A stretch of DNA of 64,000 nt from Cenococcum geophilum 1.58. Lineage: Eukaryota > Ascomycota > Dothideomycetes > Gloniales > Gloniaceae. The translations under genes were made by a program, and so were the position numbers. Location of the stretch: the NCBI GenBank assembly GCA_001692895.1, contig KV748187.1, forward strand, positions 488,044 through 552,043. The letters are read 5' to 3'. This document shows, piece by piece, positions 54,780-64,000 of this stretch. The notes under the pieces are model-generated. The model did not search any database. It was given only the letters and a program-made list of their open reading frames with translations, and was not told the origin of the DNA. Numbering within the stretch: the stretch's first letter is position 1; each line of letters starts with the position of its first letter.

Positions 54780-57700
54780 AATAGGTGGAAAACACTTTAT
54801 AGTTCTATATATAGTATCTTAAAATAGATATAAAGTTAACTTAACTACCCTTATTAATACTAGAGTAAATAGCTTTACCTTTATAAATACTGCCTATATA
54901 ATTAACATTGCTAAGTTTTTAAATATAAAAGCTACCTAACTAGAGAAGCCTGTTTAAGTAAAAGGCTATAATAGTTAAGCTAATAAGCCGGTTACCTATA
55001 TCCTAAAGTTATATATCTCCCTTAATAGACAACATTAATATAGTATTCCCTTTTACATTCTAGACCTAGGTTCCCATAATATAATCCTTAGCTAAAAATA
55101 GATATTTTACTTTAATATTTAGTTAAATATATAGTAAAGATATTTTATTTAACCGGAGAATAGACTAAAATTACACTCCTTTATTAGGGAAATCTAAACT
55201 AAACGTAAAACACTAGCCGCGAAGGCTAACCCTACCTATTAGTAGGATGTAATTAATTTAACCTAGCCTTCGCCTAAGAAGATACCCATTACGAGGCTAA
55301 AAGGATTTTTTTTTATACTAGTAAAAATACTTTCCTAAAGTGCTATAGTTAATAAGGACTCTATATACGGAAGTGGGATAAATAGTAATATAGACAACGT
55401 CTAAATTATATAGATTTAACCGGTATAGAAAAGAACGTACTAATAAGATATAAGGGATAACCTCTAAAAGATGCGATGGAAGCTAAAAGGAGTAATAATA
55501 GCGCTAATACCCTAGCAGCCTTTAAAGTTATATACGTCCTTATTGTTATATAGCCCCCCTATAGTAGACATTGCCGTAATTAGCACTATGGTATTCCACT
55601 TTAATATATACCGGAAAGATAATAAGGTCTTTATAACAAGCCTATATAAAATTAATAAAATTATTAATAATAGGGAGAAAAAGCTAGCTAAGGAAACCAA
55701 TAAAGAACTAGTTAAATACCTTCTTTTTACTATCTACGCAGATTATAAGGATGTATTTTTAAAGACGGCTTTAAATACGCTACTACCTTACTAGATATAT
55801 AACTATAAGATTTAATTAGAAGCTAATAACTTGCTAGGCTTTAGCCCCCTCTACTAATAATTAATAGACAAGCTAAAAGCAATAAAGTAGTACTTAATTA
55901 ATAACCTTAATAAAAGGTTATTAAGCTAAGCTAAGCCCCTTTTACTTTACTTATCCTATTTATAAAATTATAAAAAAGCCTAATAGAGGCCTACGCTTCT
56001 ATACTAACTATTAAAAGTTAAATACTATTACCTAAAAGAATTGGTACTCTCTTCTCTTAATTAATAAAACCCTCGCACGTCTAAGCCGTGTAAAGATCTT
56101 TACTAAACTTAATATCCGTTAAGCTTTTTACCGAATTTAGATAGACCCTACTTTTAAAGACTTAATAATATTCCGTACCCGTTATAGGTCCTATAAATAT
56201 AAAGTCCTCCCTTTTAGACTTACAAATAGGCCTGCTTTATACTAAAGGTATATAAATAACGTTCTATTTAACTTCCTTAATAAATTCTATACGGTATACC
56301 TAGATAACATTATTATATACTTAGACGATAAACTAGAGTACTAAGTTTATATTAAGAAGGTTTTAAAGAGACTATAGAACGTAGGCTTATAAGTTAATAT
56401 TAAGAAATGTAAATTTAGAGTAAAGCGTATAAAGTATCTTAGGCTTATTATTACTATAAATAAAATTAAAGTTAATCCGGAGAAGGTTAAGGCAATCCGT
56501 AACTAAAAACCCCCTTATACCGTAAAAGGGATCTAGTCTTTCCTTAGCTTTTATAACTTCTACTATCGGTTTATCCATAACTATAGAATAGTAGTAAAGC
56601 CTCTTATATAACTTACCCGGAAAGATACGCCTTTTATCTTTAATAATAACTATATAAAAGCCTTTAGGGAGTTAAAAAAGTAGCTTATCTCTGCTTTAAT
56701 CCTTTATTACTATAATCTAGACCTTAAATTAATGCTAGAAATAGACGCTTCTAACAGAGTTATAGCGGGAATCCTATTATAGCTATATCTAGATAGCGAA
56801 TAGTACTCTATTGCCTTCTTCTTAAAAATAATAAACCTGGCTAAGTGTAACTATAAAGTATATAATAAAGAAATACTAGCTATTATCTAATTATTATCCT
56901 AATAGCGCGCAGAGCTTAAAGGTACTAACTCTTAAATTAAAATATAAACGGATTATAAAGCCCTAGAGTATTTTATAACTATAAAGCAACTTACTAGATA
57001 ATAAGCCCGCTAGGCCAAAATACTCTCCTAATTCTTCTTTATAATTATATATTATTTTAGTAAGTAAAATACTAAAGCTAATATATTAACCCGAAGGAAA
57101 TAAGATATAGAACCTTAGGATAAGCTAAAGACCTAATACCGGACGCGCGCCCTCCTCTACCCTAAATAGCTTAACCTGTAGATTTTTAAAGAACTAGACT
57201 CTAAACGGAATAAGTTAGTACTCTTAGAAGAAAAAGTCTTAGATAAACTAATAGGGCTAGTTAACCGCATAGCTAACTCCCTAAAAGCCCTCTATAACTA
57301 AGCTATAAAAGGTTACCCTAATTTAAAAATAAAAGAAGGATTACTTCTATACTAAAAACGGCTTATAGTCTTAGATATTAACAACCTACAAATAGAGCTA
57401 ATTCGTAAAGCCTACTATTAAGTCTCTATGGTATACTCTGGTTAAGATAAGACCTACTAATTATTAGCGCCCCGCTACTACTAGTAAGGACTTCTATCTA
57501 ATGTAGAATAATTTATTAGAAACTGCTACGCCTATAAACGCGCAGATACTTCTAGGGATTAAACCCCTAGGTAGTTATAACTACTACCTATTCTAGAATG
57601 CCCTTAGCAATATATTATAATAGACTTTAAGTTATTTTTAAAGGACGCCTACGGCCATAATGCGGCCTTTATAGTAATTAACTGGCTATATAAGTAATCC

Positions 57701-57813
57701 GTCTCCTTCCCTTATTTTAAGACTATAACTATAAAGGATATAGCCCGCCTCTACGTTAATAATATCTATTAATTCTATAGTGCCCCTAAATTAATTATTT
57801 CTAACTATAGTCC
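54780..57813 (+). pseudogene. Gypsy-C pol relic: protease, RT, RNase H, integrase start
   Basis: The protease is at about 54855-55150 (LINTRVNSFTFINT, from a DTGANSF-type site, and LDLGSHNIIL). A linker with an uninterrupted 84-codon stretch at 55543-55794 (IAVISTMVFHFN ... YADYKDVFLKTALNTL) is the conserved segment before RT, and so is genuine coding sequence. RT is at about 55840-56600 with YLDNIIIYL near 56295. RNase H is at about 56740-57100 (LEIDASNRVIAGIL). The integrase finger region is near 57400-57560, and the core starts at about 57600 and breaks off at 57813. Confidence 0.8.
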
Positions 57814-58280
57814 TGTAACGGGACTAGCCCAGTTATAGTAGGAATGTCTCGGTAAAACACTTAATAGATAAATTCCGACGCTTTAACTAAATTCTGCTAG
57901 ATTAATTAAATTCTACTAAAGTCTATTAAAGACCGCGTGCGTATATACGCACGCATTAACCACTAAGCCCCTAACTATTTAATTATATAATTCTCTTATT
58001 ATTCCTTTCTCTTCTTTATGCAACGTCTTATTTTTAGCAAAAGCTATATACCCTTAGATTTAGATAAAATTTATATTATTTCTTTAAATCTTCCCTAAAG
58101 TCTCTTTACACCCTTATATTACGTTACGTTAAAATAACTACTATTAAAATAGTAAATAAACTTAAACCCTCTGCGTTAACTATAAGCATTATAGCCCTAG
58201 TTAGGGAATAGTTAACTATAATATAATAGTCCTTTATGGATATGTTAGCCTAATAATAAGCGATATTAGAAGCTTACGTT
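57814..58280 (+). mobile_element. Gypsy-B copy 2, LTR and start of gag only
   Basis: It starts TGTAACGGGACTAGC and matches 49771-50260, LTR plus the first part of gag. It lies in the same orientation, directly fused to the broken integrase of Gypsy-C. The right end near 58280 passes into a minisatellite. Confidence 0.8.
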
Positions 58281-58353
58281 AGGAAAAAATTTACCAGCAT
58301 TTAATTTTACTTTTCTGCCATTTTAGCATTTTCTAGCATTTTCAGCATTTCCT

Positions 58354-58453
58354 AGCATTTAGCTGCCAAATGCGGCATTTAGAATTAAGTGTTAGCATTT
58401 AGCTGCCAAATACGGCATTTATAATTAAGTGTTAGTATTTAGCTACTAAGTAC
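58354..58453. repeat. 40-bp minisatellite
   Basis: Two and a half units starting at 58354, 58394 and 58434. The unit contains agcatttagctgcc and aaatgcggcattt. Shorter agcattt words precede it. The last unit is RIPped. Confidence 0.8.
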
Positions 58454-58499
58454 TAACTATAAGATTACTAAGCATATATAAAAGTATAAATTTTATATA

Positions 58500-58923
58500 A
58501 CGTATTCTACCAGCGAGCCGGCCACCCCACCGAGCCGGCCACTTCAAAACACACCAAAAAGTCGAAATTTTAATCTTAAATATCTCAACCACTACTTAAT
58601 AATAATTTCTAAAAATTTAAATATAGGCTCTTATATACCAATTTTAGTATATAGTATAATATTAGAGCGTATAAGTTAGTGGTTATTATAATATAGAGTT
58701 TAGGGGCCAAAAACAAAGGTATTTTTTAATATCTCGACAACTACTAAACTATATACTTTTATATTATAATAGGTACTAGAATAGGCATTTAAGAGCTTAT
58801 ATTTAAATTTTTAAAAATTATTATTAAGTAGTGGTTGAGATATTTAAGATTAAAATTTCGACTTTTTGGTGTGTTTTGAAGTGGCCGGCTCGGTGGGGTG
58901 GCCGGCTCGCTAGTAGAATACGT
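58500..58923. mobile_element. MITE copy 3 (424 bp), least mutated
   Basis: The ends are ACGTATTC and GAATACGT with TA on both sides (58498-58499 and 58924-58925). Each arm begins with two gagccggccac words and continues to ttcaaaacacacca, almost perfectly inverted at the other end. The double-hairpin layout and central ggggcc (about 58703) match copies 1 and 2. It is inserted within an AT-rich minisatellite. Non-coding. Confidence 0.9.
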
Positions 58924-58925
58924 TA

Positions 58926-59090
58926 TACTTTATTAATATTACTAAGCATATATAAATATATAATTTTTATATACGCTTTATTAATATTACTAAGCATATA
59001 AAAAAGTATAATTTTTATAATTTTAATATTATTAATAAAAATAATATATTTTATATTTTATATATATTTTATTAATATTAGTAAGCATAG
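58926..59090. repeat. AT-rich minisatellite around ttattaatattactaagcat
   Basis: Starts at about 58930, 58979 and 59069, with a further partial unit left of the MITE near 58472. The MITE therefore inserted inside this array. A GC-rich word, gggggcggggcgg, follows at about 59089-59102. Confidence 0.7.
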
Positions 59091-59102
59091 GGGGCGGGGC
59101 GG

Positions 59103-59329
59103 TATTATAAAAAAATTTACTAGTATCTTAAATTAGGTTTATGCTAATTAAGCAATTTTAGTATTTAGCCGTATTTAGTTACATTTTGCGGCTATATACT
59201 ATACCGCTAATAATAATACTACAATTTGCGGCTAAACGCTGCCTTAATAATAAAAGTGCTGTAAGCTATAGCTTAATGCTCTCTTAGAAATAATAATACT
59301 AGAAATATTTTAGTTAACTAAGTTTACTA
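59103..59329. other. AT-rich spacer with echoes of the 40-bp minisatellite
   Basis: Words such as tttagccgtatttag and ttttgcggct resemble the repeat at 58354. No gene is visible, though the helicase frame may extend into it. Confidence 0.35.
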
Positions 59330-62300
59330 TATACGCTATACTACTACCTACAAGTTACTAGAAGATACGTCCCTTAGCCTACGTATACGCTACTATATAA
59401 TTATAATAGGTTTCGCTATATAGCGGCTATATATAGTATTTAGAACTATCTACAATTCCATTATACTCTTATAATCGTTATTAGTATTAGATAATCTTAA
59501 TATCTTCCTTCTTACTTTAGCCTACTTTTAAGCTTAAATTGGCCTTCTCCTTATATACCGACTTGTGCAGTAACAACATAAATTTAGTTAACTTTAATAT
59601 TCTTTGCTTAATACTTAACTTCTAATTAGCTATAATAGTACTATAGTAAACGGGCTTAGTCTGTCCTTATTAATCTATCTAAGTGAATAGTTGCTTTACC
59701 TCTAAGAGCTTATAGCTTAGCTTAACTATAATAATATAATTTACGCGCTATAGGTTAATAGACAGCCTAATTAATATAAAGGTGTAAAGTAGGATCTACT
59801 TAGAGTTATTAGTATTAAAGGTTTACCTAGCCTCGGCCTTCTTAATATTAGATATACTAGCTGCATAGCAGAGTACCTTATCTTTACTATATTCTTTATA
59901 TAGCCTATTAAACCAATAAGCTAGTATAAGAGGTAAGTAAGTAGTAATAATAATCTTATACGCTAAATCATCCGTTTGTTTTTTAACATAAACGTAATTA
60001 TAAATTTTTTTAGCTTAAAAGAACTTTATATTCTATTAAAAATAGCGGTTAAGTATATTGGTGAACTCCTTACTAAGCAGGTTAGTAGTTTACTTAGTAA
60101 TAATTAGGTCCTTAAGTATGCAACTTTAAGTTTTTAGGTGTTTATTATTAGACTTATTAAACTTGTTAGATTTAATAATAATAGGGGTATACTAGTCCTA
60201 GTATTAGACAACTACGCTTACTGCTATTTTTACGTTAGTGTATAACTTAGCTTAGGTAAGTTTTGGTATCTTAGGTTTAGTATTTAAATTACTACTATCT
60301 TCCTCCTATATAGCTAAAAGTTCCTTATATTAGCGCCTCTACTCTATCCTTACTTAGTCCTCTATAGCTATAATTATAGCCGCCTTGGTATTATTAGGGT
60401 CGGCCTATAATATAACTAATTTAAGATAGCTGTTCTTTAGGATAACCTTTTGCTGGTTAAACTAGAGTATTAACTCCCCTCTATATATTTAAAACGTTAG
60501 AATAACTATACAGAAAAATATAGCTAGTTTGCCAAATTTCCTATTTACTATTACTCTAGCTAGGTTAGCCTTCGCATCCTTATAGAGATAATTAAATTCC
60601 TTTTTCTTTAGCTAGATATTTTCTTCTTTAAGCTTAAGCAGTACTTTAAACTCCGTTCCCTTTAGCTTATTAGCTTCTTTCTACTTTAGCCTCTTTAATC
60701 CTACTATAATAAACCGTATTAGTTATATTAGGTTTCTATTATTAGGCATACTAGACACACCCTATATAGTAGGGCTGCGATTATACGCGATATAGTACTC
60801 CTTAACTATATCCTTAATAAACGATATTAAAACTCTACCGGTCGCGTCTAGGTGGTATTTATCCTAGAGGATATACCTAACCTATATTATACTCTTTAAT
60901 TTCTAATACGTTTTAGGGGATTAGCTATTTAGGTGTTTCTATATATTAGTTTATATAGTAATAAACCCGCGTATTAGTTATGTGGTAATATAATTTCGCG
61001 TAGTAATTAGAAGGAATTAGGTTAAGTATTTTAGCGCTAATAGTTATATTACATTAGGGGTAGGGCTATAATTATTCTTAAACCTAGCTTTACCCTATAG
61101 GTATAATAGGAGAGCCTTACTAACTAAATATGTGTTATTATCGTTCTCCTATTATTCCTTATTAGTCTACTTAAGAGCCTTATAAATTTGCGGCTATTTA
61201 TCCTTTTTTAGTTTACTAAATATCTTAACTTTATTATAGCTAGGGGTAAGAATTATAATCTGGGGCGGGTTAGGGCGCTTTATAATCGCGCCGTCTTATA
61301 ATATTACACTTATGTCCTTTAGGAATCCTAGCAGGCCTAGGGTCGGCGTAAGGACGACTAAGTAGCCTCGCTGTGGGTCTATAGGGTATAGCTTTTTAGA
61401 GTTATTTTCGCAGTAGTATATAATCGGCTGCTTTACTACCTATAGGCATTTTAAATCCGGCGGATATATCTTAGGTAGGTAGTGGGTTATATCCCCAGCA
61501 GCTCGGGCCTTTTAAATATCTATTACGTTCTAATAATAAAAGTAGTTTATTAGCTATTAAGTAATTATTTATATAGTCTTACCCACGCCAGGTTCGTCTA
61601 CATAAATGCCACCTCCTTTAATTATCCTCTTTTGCTTAAATACCTAAGCTATATATACTACTTAGTATAGGCTAGATTTAAAGCCTAATACAAAGCCCTA
61701 ATTAGGGAGTTTAATTAGGGCGGTTTTAGAGAGTACTTTTAATAAAATAAGTGGAAAATACTCTAGAGTAAGTAGAAGATCCGCCTCCGTTATATACGCT
61801 AGTACGCTATTTAGGTTATCCTTTCTGGCCTTATAAAGCTAGGCTAAGAAAGTTTACTAGTTAAGTTCTTTCTCTACGTCTATGTCTTAGTTATTATTAT
61901 TAACCAAATCCTTATTTTGGTTACTATTATTAACTAAATCCTTATCTTTATCTCTACTCTTTACGTCCTTAGAGTTAGTGTAATATAGGAACTAATTATT
62001 ATATCCACCAGCATATTATGGCAATTTACTATCCTCTACGGTAATATCTTAAGGGATATTAATAGTTGGTAATATAGTAGTAGGGTCGTCTATTATATTA
62101 TTAGGCTAGTATATACCTCTAGGTTCAGTAATAAATTGCGGCAATTTACTATTATTTACGGTAATTTCTCCGGTACTGCTATTACTCGCTAATATAGGCT
62201 TATAGGTAGATAGGTTACATCTTCCCTTTACTAATCGCCTTCTGCGTATAACTAGCTTATTATTACTATTTTCTATAAGGGTGTCTACTGCTAATTCTGC

Positions 62301-62760
62301 TTAAGGGCGTTTCCTACTTCTATTTAGGTTAGCCTTGCGACTATTTAACTTTCTAAGCGTAACCGGCTTGCTTTTATTATCCTTTACTAGGGCACTTATT
62401 ACTAATTTTAGTTAAGGCTATTTATTATATCTACCTAATTTAGTCTTACTATTATCCGATTTCTTATATCTAATAAGCTCGCCCTTACTATCTTTATTAG
62501 AGCTATATACTACTAATCCTAAATAACTCCGCTTCTTACCTTCTTCTAGTTTACTCTTACCGCTAGCCTTACGCAGTATTAAGACTTACTAGCTATCTTT
62601 TACGCTGCGTCTATTACGTTTAGGCACCTTAGATTTAATAGCTAGCGGTATATTATTAGTGGCAGTAACTTAGGAGTTTAAGCTAGGAGGTAAGAGTAAT
62701 ACTATAAGTACGGCCTCCTTTATGCTATTTCTCGCTAAGAGCTAAGAGCTATAATAAGTA
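59330..62760 (-). pseudogene. SNF2-type helicase relic
   Basis: The minus strand reads as a long SNF2-family ATPase interrupted by RIP stops. Motif I is GGGIYVDEPGVGKTI at about 61575-61610. Motif Ia resembles YLVVLTPTLGLLGF near 61350. Motif II appears as DKYH near 60855, explained as DEYH with a Glu-to-Lys RIP change. A long Lys/Glu-rich insert follows. The C-terminal helicase lobe reads KVLCYAASISNIKKAEA, ILLYTFILIRLSINL, RVNYIIIVKLSYKLLEVKQL and then motif VI FTQID-QGQTKPVYY at about 59640-59690. The N-terminal part is basic and Ser/Asn-rich. Such enzymes remodel nucleosomes or translocate on DNA. Whether it is a mobile-element cargo, a subtelomeric repeat gene or a duplicated host gene is unknown; RIP implies it was repeated. 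Confidence 0.7.
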
Positions 62761-63033
62761 TACCCTTTAACTATATTGTAAGGTTTTTATATCTCTACGG
62801 TGATATATAGATATTCTTTTTAGGCGGACTATTAATGTTAAGCTCTATATAGGCTTATAGTTCCTTTTATAGCTTACCTAGAGCTATATATAGGTTTCCA
62901 CTTATTAAATATAAGACTTAGACTACCCTAATTATTAACCTACCTATTAAGCCTATAGATTAGATTTTAATCTTAATATCTCCTATATTAATTATGTTGC
63001 TTACCGCTAGGGTTACTAGCTAAGGCGAAGGGA
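62761..63033. other. RIPped sequence upstream of the helicase relic
   Basis: No clear frame. It may encode further N-terminal sequence of the helicase on the minus strand. Confidence 0.3.
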
Positions 63034-63039
63034 TACTAT

Positions 63040-63215
63040 ATTATCATGCGATGCGCTACCCATACCTGCGGTATGGGCTAGAGAGCTTATAAGGCATTCC
63101 AACCGGCAGTCCGTCCAGTCGCGAGACACTGCTGCTACCTTTTTGGTGGTTTGTATGGCCGTGTGGGTTGGGCTTGGGCATAACATATATAGTGGGGTTG
63201 TAGTAACGTCCGTAG
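63040..63215. other. Un-RIPped island with a perfect hairpin
   Basis: An abrupt stretch rich in CpG, CpA and TpG inside RIPped DNA. At 63059-63077 there is a perfect 8-bp stem with a 3-base loop (cccatacc-tgc-ggtatggg). It could be a recent short insertion such as a solo LTR or MITE. I found no flanking duplication. Confidence 0.45.
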
Positions 63216-64000
63216 GCTGTATTATATATAGTAGCTAAGGTAGCGTTATTTTATCTTATGCTTTAGTCTTTAGGGGTAACGTATATTTATATAAAGTATG
63301 CCTACTCTTAGAGGTACTTAGTACCCTCCTTACGTAATTAGAATAAGTACTTTCTATAATTTTTAGGATTACCTACAGTTTCTAATCTAGTGGAGTATTA
63401 GTAAATTATAAGAGTTACTTATAAAACTCCTTAATATGCCCTTTTTTTATTATTATAGAGTTGCTATAATATATTACGTGCTTAGGCTTAACTTTAATTA
63501 TAATATTTTTAACCTTCTTTTTTAGTCTATTATAGTTTTTAATGCTTATTTTAAAGCCTTAGGTAATATCTATATTTTTAGTTAGCTTTAGGTTTGCCTT
63601 ATACTACGCGTCCAGCTTTACCTATAGTTGCGTTATTATTAAGTCGCTTATTCGGTTAGGTATATATAATATTACGGCATATATTAAGTAAAAGGTAACT
63701 ATTAAAGTAAAAGGGCTTTATACGGTAGCTGGCTAACGCTATACTAGTATAACTCTAGTATTAGACGTAGTTAGAGGTTAGTTATAGAAGAGATAAAAGG
63801 TAGGGTAAGTAAAGTTAATTAAAAAAAGGTAAAGAGGTAAATCTTATAATTGCCCGTATATGCCCGTATAAAGGTAAAATTGGCTATAGTTTACTGCTAC
63901 TAGTTAGGGTAAATATGGCTAGACTTAGTGCTATATAGTTAAATAAGGGTATAATTATATAACTTATAAGGACTACCCTACCTAGCTTATTTAGGGCTAG
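63216..64000 (-). pseudogene. Possible N-terminal continuation of the helicase, or a separate relic
   Basis: The minus strand gives a plausible protein with stops at Gln/Trp sites: KVKNIIIKVKPKHVIYYSNS, IIIKKGHIKEFYK, then FTNTPLD-KL-VILKIIESTYSNYVRRVLS, at about 63550-63250. It is Lys-rich and unlike the transposon families in this window. It lies upstream of, and on the same strand as, the SNF2 relic, so it may be its N-terminal region. The window ends before a start is found. Confidence 0.4.

Larger units (their letters stand above)
51212..57813 (+). mobile_element. Gypsy-C element, truncated in integrase, carrying a mariner insertion
   Basis: It begins TGTAACGGTGCTAG with a probable LTR. 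Gag starts near 51725 and is cut near 52150, resumes at about 54076, and is followed by protease, RT, RNase H and the integrase start. At 57813 the integrase core ends abruptly, a few codons after SNYSP, where a Gypsy-B LTR begins. There is no 3' LTR. Confidence 0.8.

Noticed and set aside
55512-55700. Minus-strand open frame in Gypsy-C
   Set aside because: The plus strand over the same bases is the conserved protease-RT linker, which is the real coding frame.
58354-58453. Possible CRISPR-like array
   Set aside because: The units are contiguous 40-bp tandem repeats without unique spacers, in a fungal repeat context.

Overview
The window reads as a heterochromatic, transposon-only block from a filamentous ascomycete (Pezizomycotina). 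The main reason is the mutation pattern: almost everything carries the signature of repeat-induced point mutation (RIP), with CpA/TpG scarce, TpA in great excess, and former Gln and Trp codons (CAG, CAA, TGG) turned into stops. Reading through those stops gives clear protein families of fungal mobile elements. I found no intact host gene, rRNA, CRISPR array or convincing long open frame. Small islands that keep CpA (about 171-365, 3795-4440, 13321-13503, 52150-52540, 63040-63215) stand out against the RIP background. Scattered N clusters mark unresolved bases.

Layout. 545-3575: 3' part of a Ty3/Gypsy chromovirus (family D) ending in a 193-bp LTR. 3727-4440: a MITE end and an island holding a structured tRNA-like Pol III candidate. 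4441-4698 and 10683-11048: remains of a probable DDE transposase gene on the minus strand, split by a complete Gypsy element (4704-10677) with a 5-bp target duplication. 11052-17970: two Crypton-type tyrosine-recombinase elements head to tail; the first carries an un-RIPped solo LTR. 17971-45375: a four-level nest. Gypsy-A copy 1 is interrupted at 20784/40914 by Gypsy-A copy 2. Copy 2 is interrupted in RNase H by a minus-strand LINE (25784-38070), which is interrupted in ORF2 by a plus-strand LINE (27246-32925). Every one of these junctions has a target-site duplication. A 424-bp MITE sits in copy 1 (41435-41858).

45376-48070: a PIF/Harbinger element with a DDE transposase and a convergent Myb/SANT-like gene. 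48756-49181: a second MITE. 49771-58280: a mosaic of two further Gypsy families (B and C), a solo family-D LTR (50857-51049) and a Tc1/mariner element (52541-54075). 58354-59090: minisatellites with a third MITE. 59330-62760: a RIP-degraded SNF2-type helicase gene on the minus strand, the only sizeable coding relic not readily assigned to a standard transposon.

How the parts relate: the elements are parasites of one another. The insertion order can be read from target duplications, and the differing RIP loads show that mutation follows repeat copy number as well as age. The points most worth pursuing are the double-hairpin MITE family, the antisense accessory frame kept in both Gypsy-A copies, the tandem Cryptons, the SNF2 relic and the tRNA-like RNA.
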